Assembly: GCA_902761635.1 (NCBI GenBank)
Contig: CACWLG010000021.1
Coordinates: 1-64,000 of the forward strand
Reading direction: 5' to 3'
DNA: 64,000 bases
DNA from: Oscillospiraceae bacterium
GTDB taxonomy: Bacteria; Bacillota; Clostridia; Oscillospirales; Oscillospiraceae
Of this stretch, positions 14,248 to 22,422 are shown in pieces. The translations under genes and the position numbers were made by a program. The notes under the pieces were generated by a model. It was not told the origin of the DNA. It ran no database searches and worked only from the letters and a program-made list of their open reading frames with translations. Position 1 is the stretch's first letter. Every line of letters starts with the position of its first letter.

Positions 14248-15087
14248 TCAGAACTTGCCGGGCTCCTCCACAGCCGCGCCCAGGCGATAGCCCTGGGGGG
14301 TGAAGCCGGTGGCCTCCCGGAAGACCTTGCCGAAATAACTGAGACTGTGGAAGCCGCAGGCTTCCGAGATCTCCCGCAGGCTCGCGTCCGGCCGCTCCAT
14401 CAGCAGCACTTTGGCCCGGTGGATACGGACGCGCCGCAGGTAATGGGAGATCGTCTCCCCGGTGGCCGCCTTGAAGATGCCGCAGAGATACTCCGGCGCG
14501 CGCCGGAACTGGGCGGAAAGATCATCCAATGAAATATCCTCTCCGTAATGATCCTCCAGATAGAGGATCATTTCTTTTTCCAGCCCTTCGCTCTCCGCGG
14601 CGCGGCTGTCCGGCAGACGCCGCAGCGTCGCGGACAGCTCCGCCAGAAGCGCATAGAGCGCGGCGGAACGCCGCGCGGGATCTGCGTCGGAGGAGGTCGC
14701 CAGCTGCTCCAGCGTCCGCAGATGGGTCAGAAAGGCGGCGGGCTCCAAGGACTCATACACGCCGGCCTCGCTCAGGCCCAGAACGGCCATCATCCGCTGG
14801 CACAGCAGCCCGTCGAAGCCGATATAGTGCAGCACCCAGGTCCCGCCCAGACTGCGGTAGCCGTGGGACGCATGGGGCGGAAGAACGGTGAGCTGCCCGG
14901 GATGCAGCACGAAACGGGCGCCGTCGGCATAGAATTCGCCCTCGCCGGAGACGCCGAAAAAAACCTGCCAGACAGGAAAGCCCTTCGGCCGAAGGATCGG
15001 CTCCTGCTCATGATCGACACCCACGGAGCGCAGGATCAGCGGGAGCTTGGCGGCCTGTCGCTTTGTGACCGAGAAGGAGTAGCGCAT
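14248..15087 (-). CDS. AraC-family transcriptional regulator
   Basis: 279 residues. The N-terminal cupin-type sensor (FFGVSGEGEFYADGARFVLH then HPGQLTVLPP) resembles sugar-binding arms of AraC/MelR-type regulators. The C-terminal double helix-turn-helix is at about 180-275, ending with SLSYFGKVFREATGFTPQGY. GGAGG precedes the ATG. It is divergent from the beta-galactosidase-like gene and most likely controls it through the 15101-15138 palindrome. The inducer is not known. Confidence 0.9.
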   Translation of the reverse strand: MRYSFSVTKRQAAKLPLILRSVGVDHEQEPILRPKGFPVWQVFFGVSGEGEFYADGARFVLHPGQLTVLPPHASHGYRSLGGTWVLHYIGFDGLLCQRMMAVLGLSEAGVYESLEPAAFLTHLRTLEQLATSSDADPARRSAALYALLAELSATLRRLPDSRAAESEGLEKEMILYLEDHYGEDISLDDLSAQFRRAPEYLCGIFKAATGETISHYLRRVRIHRAKVLLMERPDASLREISEACGFHSLSYFGKVFREATGFTPQGYRLGAAVEEPGKF

Positions 15088-15100
15088 GGTCTGTCCTCCG

Positions 15101-15138
15101 ATCTTAATATATTTATATGTTTATTAATATATTAAGAT
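15101..15138. promoter_or_regulatory. 13-bp inverted repeat, candidate AraC-type operator
   Basis: ATCTTAATATATT (15101-15113) and AATATATTAAGAT (15126-15138) are perfect inverted arms separated by 12 bases. It lies in the intergenic region between the divergent AraC and glycosidase genes, overlapping the -35 of the latter. Confidence 0.6.
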
Positions 15139-15166
15139 TGCCGGAACGCGTTTGTCAAGCTACAAT
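15138..15166 (+). promoter_or_regulatory. Putative promoter of the beta-galactosidase-like gene
   Basis: TTGCCG (15138-15143), 17 bases, TACAAT (15161-15166). A long imperfect stem (AAAAGA-CCGA-CCGG about 15180 with CCGGCATCGGGTCTTTT ending 15256) followed by six T lies in the leader and could act as an attenuator. Confidence 0.45.
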
Positions 15167-15181
15167 AGGATCAGAAGAGCA

Positions 15182-15259
15182 AAAAGATCCGACCCCGGCA
15201 GGTTTTCCTCCGCGGACACGCGAACGTGACCCTGTTTCCCGGCATCGGGTCTTTTTTGA
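15182..15259 (+). terminator. Attenuator-like hairpin in the glycosidase leader
   Basis: Seventeen-base arms starting AAAAAGATCCGA and ending CATCGGGTCTTTT pair at about 14 positions and are followed by a T run. The structure sits between promoter and gene, so it may be a conditional terminator. Confidence 0.4.
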
Positions 15260-15296
15260 TTACATCCGGTCATTATGATTTGAAAGGAGCATTCCC

Positions 15297-16838
15297 ATGA
15301 GTCTTCCTGTTGTCAAGCGCGATGAAAAAGGCATCCCCACCCTCTATGTTCACGACAAACCCTTCTTCATGAAGAGCGGCGAGATCCACAACTCCTCCGC
15401 CTCCGATGCCGCCTTCCTGGAAGAGAAGCTCTGGCCCGCCCTGCGTGGTCTGAACATGAACGCCGTCATTGTCCCCCTGTACTGGGAGCTCATCGAACCG
15501 GAAGAGGGCAAATACGACTTTACCCTGCTGGAGCAGATCGTGACCTCCGCCCGCCGCGAGGGGCTGAAGCTCTGCTTTTTGTGGTTCGGCCTCTGGAAGA
15601 ACGCCGAGTCCATGTATGTCCCCGCCTGGATGAAGCGGAACACCGAGACCTACTTCCGCGCCGAAAAGGTCAGCGGTGAGAAGATGACCACCATCTCCCC
15701 CCTCTGCGCCGCCGCCGTGGATAAAGACCGCCAGGCCTTCACCGCCGTGATGCGCCGCATCCGGGAGATCGACAGTGAAGAGAACACCGTTGTCGTCATG
15801 CAGGTGGAAAACGAGATCGGCCTGCTCGGCACCGACCGCGATTACAGCGAGACCGCCCAGAAGGCCTTCTTTGCTCCCGTCCCCGAGAAGCTGGCTCAGG
15901 CTCTGGGCAACAGCGGCACCTGGGAAGAGGCCTTCGGCGAGGACGCGGGCGAGGCTTTCATGGCCTGGCACTTTGCCTCCGCTGTGGAGACCATCGCCGC
16001 CTCCGGCAAGAAGGAATACGACCTTCCCTGCTACGCCAACGCCTGGCTTCGGCAGAGCCCCTGGTTCCCCGGCTCCTATCCCTCCGGCGGTCCCGTGGAG
16101 CGGGTGCAGCCCATCTGGCGCGCGGCGGCGCCCTCGCTCTTCGCCTTCGGCCCGGATATCTATGTGCCCTACTGCGCGGACGTGATGGACAGCTATGCCA
16201 CGGAAGAAAACCCGCTCTTCATCCCCGAGATCCGCAAGGATGCGGTAGCCTCCTCCTATGCGCTCTATGCCTTCGGCGCAAAGAACGCCATCTGCTTCTC
16301 TCCCTTCGGCATTGAGGACCTGGCCCTGGATCCCGGTCAGCTGGACAAGCCCCCCATGGACCTGATGATCGCCCTGAACATCGACCCCTCCGCTTTTGAC
16401 ATCACCGGCAGCAAGGACTGCCTCGCGGCGACTTACGATCTGCTGGGCCAGCTGGAGCCCCTGTACCTGCAGTACCGCGGCACCGGGCGCCTGAAGGCCT
16501 GCGTGCGCCACGGCGAAACGGACTACAGCGCCTTTCTGCGCTTTACTGACTATGACTTCGTGGTGAAGTACGGCCCCCGCATGAGCGGCAAGCCCCTGGG
16601 CGCCCTCTGGGCCCTGGAGCTGAGTGAGGACAAGTTCCTGCTGGCGGGCCTCAACTGCACGCCGGAGTTCCGTGTGAAGCCCGGCGTGAACAAGAGGCTG
16701 GACATCCTTCGTCTGGAGGAAGGCCGTGTGGAGAAGGGCGAGTGGAAGCCCGGCCGTGTGATGAACGGCGATGAGAAAATGAGCCTGCGCTTCGGCGACG
16801 TGCCGAGCGCCTTGATGGTCGAGCTGTATCAGTATTGA
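15297..16838 (+). CDS. Beta-galactosidase-like glycoside hydrolase (GH35/GH42-type TIM barrel)
   Basis: 513 residues, cytoplasmic (no signal peptide). The barrel carries LYWELIEPEEGKYDF (61-75), typical of clan GH-A galactosidases, the acid/base candidate Glu173 in QVENEIG, and the nucleophile candidate Glu311 in FIPEIRKD. The C-terminal 130 residues match the DUF5597-type beta-sandwich of GH35-like enzymes. It probably removes terminal beta-galactosyl or related residues from imported oligosaccharides. It is the only gene between the AraC regulator and the Crp/Fnr-type gene and is likely induced through the AraC protein. Confidence 0.85.
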   Translation: MSLPVVKRDEKGIPTLYVHDKPFFMKSGEIHNSSASDAAFLEEKLWPALRGLNMNAVIVPLYWELIEPEEGKYDFTLLEQIVTSARREGLKLCFLWFGLWKNAESMYVPAWMKRNTETYFRAEKVSGEKMTTISPLCAAAVDKDRQAFTAVMRRIREIDSEENTVVVMQVENEIGLLGTDRDYSETAQKAFFAPVPEKLAQALGNSGTWEEAFGEDAGEAFMAWHFASAVETIAASGKKEYDLPCYANAWLRQSPWFPGSYPSGGPVERVQPIWRAAAPSLFAFGPDIYVPYCADVMDSYATEENPLFIPEIRKDAVASSYALYAFGAKNAICFSPFGIEDLALDPGQLDKPPMDLMIALNIDPSAFDITGSKDCLAATYDLLGQLEPLYLQYRGTGRLKACVRHGETDYSAFLRFTDYDFVVKYGPRMSGKPLGALWALELSEDKFLLAGLNCTPEFRVKPGVNKRLDILRLEEGRVEKGEWKPGRVMNGDEKMSLRFGDVPSALMVELYQY

Positions 16839-16895
16839 TCCTGAAAGGTTTTTTCTTGATTTTTTGCACAAAATGCTAAAGCTTTCTTTTGCGGC

Positions 16896-16919
16896 AAACC
16901 ATGACACATGTCATGGTTT
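16896..16919. promoter_or_regulatory. Palindromic operator upstream of the Crp/Fnr-type gene
   Basis: AAACCATGACA and TGTCATGGTTT are perfect arms around CA. Its core TGACACATGTCA (16902-16913) matches TGACGCGTGTCA at 17761 upstream of the catabolic operon at 10 of 12 bases. It is centred about 47 bases before the inferred start point of the regulator transcript. Confidence 0.65.
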
Positions 16920-16942
16920 GTCGTTTCAATCCAGAGTATTTT

Positions 16943-16948
16943 TATAAT
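16943..16948 (+). promoter_or_regulatory. -10 box of the Crp/Fnr-type gene
   Basis: A perfect TATAAT lies 60 bases before the TTG start. No good -35 is found at the right spacing, consistent with dependence on an activator at the upstream palindrome. Confidence 0.45.
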
Positions 16949-17008
16949 AGATTTATGTTGTCGATGCAGACGCATCGAGAGCAGGACGGACAGGAGAGGG
17001 GGGACGCT

Positions 17009-17665
17009 TTGGAAATCGTCAACAATGATGAACTGCTGGAAAGCTTCATTCAAAGATTTCAGATCCGGGAGCATTTCAGTGTCTGCAATCCGAGCTTTTT
17101 CCTCCTGCACTATCGGGCAGGGGAAATGCTGACGTCTCCGTTTACGCCCAGCCAGTACCTCCAGTTCATCGTCAAGGGCGATCTGCTGCTCTACGATATG
17201 CCGAATGAGGATTCCACGGTGGCTTTACAGACAAGCCATCAGGGCGTGCGCTTGATCGGGGATATGGAGCTGCTGGATATTGATTTCATCCCCTTTTTCG
17301 TCGAGGCAAAGTCTGAGGTATATACCGTGGCGGTACGGCTGGATCAGAACCGGAAGCTGCTGCTGACGGATCCCGTGTTCCTGCAGTGCGTGTGCAGGGA
17401 TCTTGCGGCAAAGCTGCGCGGGGCGACGGATGTATCCATGCATATCGAACTGAAGGACAGGCTTGCCGCCTTCCTCAACCGTGTCGGTGAGGGTTATGAG
17501 ATCCACGGCGTGGCGCGCTTCGCCGAACAGCTCAATGTCAGCGAGAGACAGCTGATCCGCACGATGAAGACCTTTTGCGAGGCAGGCTGGCTGCGGCATG
17601 AGAAGGCGGGGCTCTATCGGGTCGTCCGCTGTCCGGGCAGCGAAAAACCGATGGAACAGATATGA
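17009..17665 (+). CDS. Crp/Fnr-family transcriptional regulator (YeiL-like)
   Basis: About 218 residues. An N-terminal cyclic-nucleotide-binding-like jelly roll (HYRAGEMLTSP through YLQFIVKGDLLLY) is followed by a C-terminal winged helix (GVARFAEQLNVSERQLIRTM). I chose TTG 17009 after GGAGAGGGGGG; in-frame ATGs upstream would lie at or before the promoter. The gene is followed by a strong terminator and then the catabolic operon. Shared palindromes suggest it regulates itself and that operon. No iron-sulfur cysteines cluster as in Fnr; the ligand is not known. Confidence 0.85.
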   Translation: MEIVNNDELLESFIQRFQIREHFSVCNPSFFLLHYRAGEMLTSPFTPSQYLQFIVKGDLLLYDMPNEDSTVALQTSHQGVRLIGDMELLDIDFIPFFVEAKSEVYTVAVRLDQNRKLLLTDPVFLQCVCRDLAAKLRGATDVSMHIELKDRLAAFLNRVGEGYEIHGVARFAEQLNVSERQLIRTMKTFCEAGWLRHEKAGLYRVVRCPGSEKPMEQI

Positions 17666-17672
17666 GCAATCT

Positions 17673-17720
17673 ACACAAAACCCTTTGCAATAATTTTACG
17701 TTGCAAAGGGTTTTTTGTGT
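17673..17720 (+). terminator. Terminator after the Crp/Fnr-type gene
   Basis: ACACAAAACCCTTTGCAA and TTGCAAAGGGTTTTTTGTGT form an 18-bp stem with a 10-base loop and a six-T tract. It works in both orientations by sequence. Confidence 0.85.
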
Positions 17721-17760
17721 TATCTTCACAAAACACAGGCCCTTATTCCGGCACAGAAAG

Positions 17761-17801
17761 TGACGCGTGTCAGGGAAAAGAAAAGCCCGTTTTTGTATAC
17801 T
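17761..17801 (+). promoter_or_regulatory. Catabolic operon promoter with activator-type operator
   Basis: The palindrome TGACGCGTGTCA (17761-17772) is followed by a poor -35 and by TATACT (17796-17801). If transcription starts 7 bases after the -10, the palindrome centre lies at about -41.5, the position used by class II Crp/Fnr activators (established for the family). The poor -35 fits activator dependence. Confidence 0.55.
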
Positions 17802-17885
17802 GATAGCAGTCATAGAACGGATACGAAGCGTCCGTTTATCGCAGCTTCGCATGAAAAACAGACCTGTTTTGAGAGGAGAAAAGCA

Positions 17886-19031
17886 ATGGAAGAAAAAGTT
17901 CTCGGTTATGGCGTCATCGGCACCGGCGTCTACTGCGACCACTATTTCGGCACCCTGGGCCCCGTGTTCAAGAACCTGCGCCCGGTGGGCTGCGCGGATC
18001 TGAATGTGGAGGCCGCAAAGGCCGCCGCCGCGCGCTGGAACGTGCCCAAGGTCTACACCACGGAGGAGATGCTCTCCGATCCCGAGGTGGACATCGTCAT
18101 CATCCTCACCAACCCCGCCTCGCACTACAGCCTGACCATGGCTGCCCTGAAGGCCGGCAAGCATGTCTACTGCGAGAAGCCCCTGGCCGCAAGCCTGGAG
18201 CAGGCCAATGAGATCGTGGAATTTGCAGCTTCGCAGGGCCTGTTCGTGGGCGCGGCGCCCGACACCTTCCTGACCCCCGAGTTCCAGACCGTGCGCAAGC
18301 TCCTGGACGAGGGCGCGATCGGCAAGGTCATCAGCGTCACCGCCAACTATGTCGGCCCCGGCGCCGACCTCTGGCACCCCAACGCCGGCTACCTGTACAA
18401 GAAGGGCGTCGGCCCCGCTTTGGACATGGGTCCCTACTTCCTGACCTCTCTGGTCACCCTGCTTGGCCCCATTGAGAGCCTCTTCGCCTATGCCAACCGG
18501 GGCTGGGACGTGCGCCGGATCTGGGACAAGGACGTGGAGGTGGAGGTCAACACCAACTACTGCGGCGTCCTGAAGTTTGCCAACGGCGTCATCGGCAACC
18601 TGAACCTGACCTATGACGAGTGGAAGTCCAGCCTGCCCGGCATGGAGATCTACGGCACCGAGGGCGTCCTGTTCGCCCCCGATCCCAACGCCATGATGGG
18701 CCCCATCAAGCTCCTGAAGGCCGAGGATTTCAAGAACCTGGTCAATTCCAAGGGCGACAATGTCGGCGCGCGTCTCGGCGCGATTTACGGCCCCGAGACC
18801 ATGGCGCTCTTCACCGAGATCGAGACCCTCGCTCCCCGCGTGGGCAACCAGCGCGGCTCCGGCGTGTCCGACATGGCGAAGGCCATCGTCGAGGGCCGCA
18901 AGCCGAGAGTCTCCGCCGAGCTCTGCCGCCACGTCACCGAGGGCATCAACGCCTTTGACGTGTGCGTTGCCACCGGCAAGCCCTACAAGATGACTACCAC
19001 CTTCGAGATGCCCGCGGCGCTCAAGTTCTAA
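17886..19031 (+). CDS. Gfo/Idh/MocA oxidoreductase, candidate glycoside 3-dehydrogenase (DgpA-like)
   Basis: 381 residues. The Rossmann fold starts GYGVIGTGVYCDHY, and EKPLAASLEQ (about 99-108) carries the conserved Lys of the family. The C-terminal alpha/beta domain has the substrate-site pattern GVGPALDMGPYFL. First gene of a nine-gene operon; GGAG precedes the ATG. In C-glycoside pathways a Gfo/Idh/MocA enzyme oxidises the sugar 3-OH before C-C cleavage; that role is inferred from the two genes downstream. It may also be an ordinary sugar dehydrogenase. Confidence 0.85.
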   Translation: MEEKVLGYGVIGTGVYCDHYFGTLGPVFKNLRPVGCADLNVEAAKAAAARWNVPKVYTTEEMLSDPEVDIVIILTNPASHYSLTMAALKAGKHVYCEKPLAASLEQANEIVEFAASQGLFVGAAPDTFLTPEFQTVRKLLDEGAIGKVISVTANYVGPGADLWHPNAGYLYKKGVGPALDMGPYFLTSLVTLLGPIESLFAYANRGWDVRRIWDKDVEVEVNTNYCGVLKFANGVIGNLNLTYDEWKSSLPGMEIYGTEGVLFAPDPNAMMGPIKLLKAEDFKNLVNSKGDNVGARLGAIYGPETMALFTEIETLAPRVGNQRGSGVSDMAKAIVEGRKPRVSAELCRHVTEGINAFDVCVATGKPYKMTTTFEMPAALKF

Positions 19032-19045
19032 GGGAGGAATGACTT

Positions 19046-19918
19046 ATGTACCGCAATACGATCGTCGGCCCCAAGCGGGGCGTTGCCCTCTACAGCTACT
19101 CCGCCGAGTTCGGCTTTGAAAAGACCCTCGAGGACTGCTTCGAGGACATCCATGACATGGGTGCCACCGGCGTGGAGATCCTCGCCAACACCCATATTGA
19201 GAACTACCCCTATCCCACCGACGAGTGGGTGGACTACTGGTTCTCCCTCTGCGACAAGTACCGGGTGGAGCCGGTGGAGTACGGCCACTGGATCGACTGC
19301 CGCGTGCTGCAGGACCGCATGCTTTCCACCGAGGAAGCGGTTGCCCGCCTCGAGCAGGATCTGCGCCTGGCTCACCGCCTGGGCTTCAAGGTGCTGCGCA
19401 CGAAGATGAGCGTTATCGACGACGCTCTGAACCCCGTGGAGAACTGGCGCGAAATTATCCGCGGCGCCTTGCCCCTGGCCGAGCGTCTGGGACTCACCAT
19501 GTGCCCGGAAATCCACATCCCCACGAATCTCAAGAGCCAGATGATTCAGGATTACATCGACTTCATTAACGAGACCGGCACCAAGAGCTTCGGCCTCAAT
19601 ATCGACTTCTCCGTTTTCCGCCATAAGTTCGATGAGGGCGAGTTCGTTGACCCCCACTTCGTTCCCAATGAGCCGGAAGATATCATCCCTCTGATCCCGT
19701 ATATCTATTGCTGCCATGCCAAGTTCATCCACATGAACGACGACTTTGAGGAGACTACCATCCCCTACAAGGAAGTGCTCATGGCCCTGCGGGATAACGG
19801 CTACAACGGCTATCTCCTGAGCGAGTACGAGGGCGCGGACAAGTACGACCAGGGCTATGAGGTCGGCCAGACCCTGCGCAGGCACCACATCATGATGAAA
19901 AACATTCTGGGTTATTAA
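19046..19918 (+). CDS. Sugar phosphate isomerase/epimerase-type TIM barrel, candidate C-glycoside deglycosidase alpha subunit
   Basis: 290-residue xylose-isomerase-like barrel. Metal ligands are placed as expected: Glu155 (CPEIH), Asp187 (NIDFSVF), His224 (CCHAKFIHM) and Glu260 (LLSEYEG). The gene is followed after 14 bases by a DUF6379 gene. This pair is the hallmark of C-deglycosylating enzymes (DgpB/DgpC, CarB/CarC, DfgA/DfgB), in which the barrel subunit carries the catalytic metal. The subunit assignment is inference from pairing; the barrel alone could be a different isomerase. AGGGAGGA precedes the start. Confidence 0.8.
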   Translation: MYRNTIVGPKRGVALYSYSAEFGFEKTLEDCFEDIHDMGATGVEILANTHIENYPYPTDEWVDYWFSLCDKYRVEPVEYGHWIDCRVLQDRMLSTEEAVARLEQDLRLAHRLGFKVLRTKMSVIDDALNPVENWREIIRGALPLAERLGLTMCPEIHIPTNLKSQMIQDYIDFINETGTKSFGLNIDFSVFRHKFDEGEFVDPHFVPNEPEDIIPLIPYIYCCHAKFIHMNDDFEETTIPYKEVLMALRDNGYNGYLLSEYEGADKYDQGYEVGQTLRRHHIMMKNILGY

Positions 19919-19932
19919 GGAGGCGGAGAACA

Positions 19933-20373
19933 ATGGAAAAACAGGTCATTCAGTCTGTGGGATTTCGCAACATCGAGGAAAACGGCGAGATCGTCGGCTT
20001 CCAGCTCAAGATCCGCCTGCCCTACTACCGCGGCGTGTACCTCAGCCAGATCCGCCCCGGACACCTGATCGTGGACGGCGAGAGCTTCGGCGAGGGCGAG
20101 ATCATGTGGCGCGTCAACGGCGAGGATTTCACCTACGCCGACATGCGCAAAGACTGCACCCGCCACTGGCATCCCATGGAGCCCGCAACGCTGATCGTGA
20201 AAAAGCCCGGCGGCTTAAAGCAGGGTTTCCATGATCTGACCTACGGCTTCTGCTGCACTCACTCCTATATGCCCCCCTTCATGGAGGCGCTGGAGGATCC
20301 GGACAAGCCTGCGGTCATCTACTTCCGCGAGTTCGGGCAGAACATCAACAGCCGTCGGCTGCTGATCGTGTAA
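19933..20373 (+). CDS. DUF6379-family protein, candidate C-glycoside deglycosidase beta subunit
   Basis: 146-residue, beta-rich protein (FQLKIRLPYYRGVYLSQIRP through MWRVNGEDFTYADM) with no signal peptide. The length and the sequence pattern match the small subunit of C-glycoside deglycosidases, which packs on the TIM-barrel subunit and shapes the aglycone pocket. It starts 14 bases after the barrel gene behind GGAGG. Alone it has no known enzymatic activity. I recall the family from pattern; a profile search would settle it. Confidence 0.75.
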   Translation: MEKQVIQSVGFRNIEENGEIVGFQLKIRLPYYRGVYLSQIRPGHLIVDGESFGEGEIMWRVNGEDFTYADMRKDCTRHWHPMEPATLIVKKPGGLKQGFHDLTYGFCCTHSYMPPFMEALEDPDKPAVIYFREFGQNINSRRLLIV

Positions 20374-20388
20374 GGGAGGACAAGGACG

Positions 20389-21432
20389 ATGCTGAAAATC
20401 GGAATTTTAGGCTGCGGCAAGATCGCCCAGGTGCGGCACATTCCCGAGTACGCAGATAACCCCGACTGCGAGCTCGTCGGTTTCTTTAACCCCACCAGGT
20501 CTCGCGCCGAGGACATGGCGGCCAAATACGGCGGTAAGGCCTACGACAGCGCGGAAGAACTGCTTGCCGATCCCGAAATCGACGCTGTCTCTGTATGCGC
20601 TGCCAACAACGCCCACGCGGAGCTGACCATCAAGGCCCTCAGGGCGGGCAAGCATGTCCTGTGCGAAAAGCCCATGGCCATCTCCCTTGCCGACTGCGAA
20701 GAAATGGTAAAGGTCGCCCATGAGCAGGGCAAGCTCCTGATGATCGGCCAGAACCAGCGCCTGACCCGCGCCCACGAGCTGGCGAAGAAGATGATCGCGG
20801 ACGGCGAGATCGGCAAGGTCATCACCTTCCGCACCGCCTTCGGTCACGGCGGCCCCGAGACCTGGAGCATCACCCCGGGCAAGAACACCTGGTTCTTCGA
20901 CAAAACCAAAGCCGCGATGGGCGCGATGGCTGACCTCGGCATCCACAAGACCGACCTCATCCAGTTCCTGCTGGGCGAGAACGTGGTGCGCACCACCGCC
21001 AAGCTCTCAACGCTGGATAAGCGCGGAGCGGACGGCAACCTCATCGGTGTGGACGACAACGCCATCTGCATTTACGAGATGGCAGACGGCGTCATCGGCA
21101 CCATGACTGCCTCCTGGACCTACTACGCCGCCGAGGACAACTCCACCGTCATCTACGGCACCGAGGGGGAGATGCGGATCTATGACGACCCGGCCCACTC
21201 CATCGTCCTCAAGAAGAAGGGCGGCGAGGTCAAGTACTTCGACGTGGAGCAGATCCAGACCAACGACAACCAGACCAAGTCCGGCATCATTGATCTGTGG
21301 GTGGACTGCCTGAAGAAGGGCGAAGAATCCCCCATCTCCGGCGACTCCGTCCTCTCCGCCATGCGTGCGGTCTTCGCCTCCATGGAGAGCAGCGAAAAGG
21401 GCGTTGCCGTGGATATTCCGGCCAATCGTTAA
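20389..21432 (+). CDS. Gfo/Idh/MocA oxidoreductase (second copy)
   Basis: 347 residues with Rossmann motif GILGCGKIAQVRHI, the conserved EKPMAISLAD (about 95-104) and a C-terminal domain with the GAMADLGIHKTDL substrate-site His. Only distantly similar to the first copy, so not a recent duplicate. It may handle the released 3-keto sugar (reduction or further oxidation) while the first copy oxidises the intact glycoside; this division is a guess. GGAGGA precedes the ATG; 15 bases from the previous gene. Confidence 0.85.
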   Translation: MLKIGILGCGKIAQVRHIPEYADNPDCELVGFFNPTRSRAEDMAAKYGGKAYDSAEELLADPEIDAVSVCAANNAHAELTIKALRAGKHVLCEKPMAISLADCEEMVKVAHEQGKLLMIGQNQRLTRAHELAKKMIADGEIGKVITFRTAFGHGGPETWSITPGKNTWFFDKTKAAMGAMADLGIHKTDLIQFLLGENVVRTTAKLSTLDKRGADGNLIGVDDNAICIYEMADGVIGTMTASWTYYAAEDNSTVIYGTEGEMRIYDDPAHSIVLKKKGGEVKYFDVEQIQTNDNQTKSGIIDLWVDCLKKGEESPISGDSVLSAMRAVFASMESSEKGVAVDIPANR

Positions 21433-21444
21433 GGAGGACACAAT

Positions 21445-22368
21445 ATGTTTAATTTTGGTTTGCTGACCGCCATTCTGGACGGCTGGACCTTTGAGGAAGC
21501 CGTTGACGCCGCCGCCGAAATGGGCTTTCAGTGCCTCGAGCTTGCCTGCTGGCCCGCCGGCAAGGCAGAGCGCCGCTACGCCGGTGTCAGCCATATCGAC
21601 GCCGAGCGCGTCCTGGAGGACGATGAATACGCCGAATACGTAAAGAAATACATTTCCGACAAGGGCATGCATATCTCGTCCCTGGCCTACTACCCCAACG
21701 TGCTCGACCCGAATCCGGAGAAGAGCGGGCCCGCCATCGCGCATCTGAAAGCTCTGATCAAGGCGTCCGGAAAGCTGGGCGTCGGCATGGTCACCACCTT
21801 CATCGGCCGCGACCAGCACAAGACCGCGGAGGAGAACATTGAGCTTTTCAAGGAAATCTGGCCGCCCATCATCAAGCTGGCGGAGAGCGAGGGCGTCAAG
21901 GTCGCCATTGAGAACTGCCCCATGCTCTTCGGCCCGGATCAGTGGCCCGGCGGACAGAACCTCATGTGCACCCCGGCCATCTTCCGCAAGCTCTTCTCGA
22001 TCATCGACAGTCCCAACTTCGGGCTGAACTTCGACCCCAGCCACTATGTGTGGCAGGGCCTCGACTACGTGCAGACCGTGTATGAGTTCAAGGACAAGCT
22101 CTTCCACATCCACTTCAAGGACATCAAGCTCTATCCCGAGAAGCTCAAGCAGGTGGGCGTGCTGGCTTACCCGCTGGAGTACATGAGCCCGAAGCTGCCG
22201 GGCCTCGGTGATGTGGACTGGGGCGCCTTCGTCTCCGCCCTCAACGACATCCGCTACAACGGGGACGCCGTCATCGAGGTGGAGGACAAGGCCTTCGAGA
22301 GCTGCAAGGAGGACGTACTCAAGTCCATCCGTCTCTCCAAGCGTTATCTCGACAGCTTCATCATCTAA
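21445..22368 (+). CDS. Sugar phosphate isomerase/epimerase (TIM barrel, second copy)
   Basis: 307 residues of the AP-endonuclease-2/xylose-isomerase-like fold. Metal-site candidates are Glu in VAIENCPM, Asp/His in LNFDPSHYVW, His in LFHIHFKD and Glu in AVIEVEDK. It pairs with the second oxidoreductase just upstream, as such genes often do in inositol-, allulose- or keto-sugar pathways. Likely isomerises or epimerises the keto sugar or cleaves it. Its N-terminus differs from the first barrel (no DUF6379 partner follows). Confidence 0.85.
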   Translation: MFNFGLLTAILDGWTFEEAVDAAAEMGFQCLELACWPAGKAERRYAGVSHIDAERVLEDDEYAEYVKKYISDKGMHISSLAYYPNVLDPNPEKSGPAIAHLKALIKASGKLGVGMVTTFIGRDQHKTAEENIELFKEIWPPIIKLAESEGVKVAIENCPMLFGPDQWPGGQNLMCTPAIFRKLFSIIDSPNFGLNFDPSHYVWQGLDYVQTVYEFKDKLFHIHFKDIKLYPEKLKQVGVLAYPLEYMSPKLPGLGDVDWGAFVSALNDIRYNGDAVIEVEDKAFESCKEDVLKSIRLSKRYLDSFII

Positions 22369-22422
22369 GTCTCTATTTTTGCGTACAGAGCGCAAGTAGA
22401 AAATATAAGGAGGAGAAACCAC

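Noticed and set aside
17886..20373. Assignment of a specific substrate such as puerarin
   Set aside because: The subunit types fit, but nothing in the sequence shows which aglycone or sugar is recognised.
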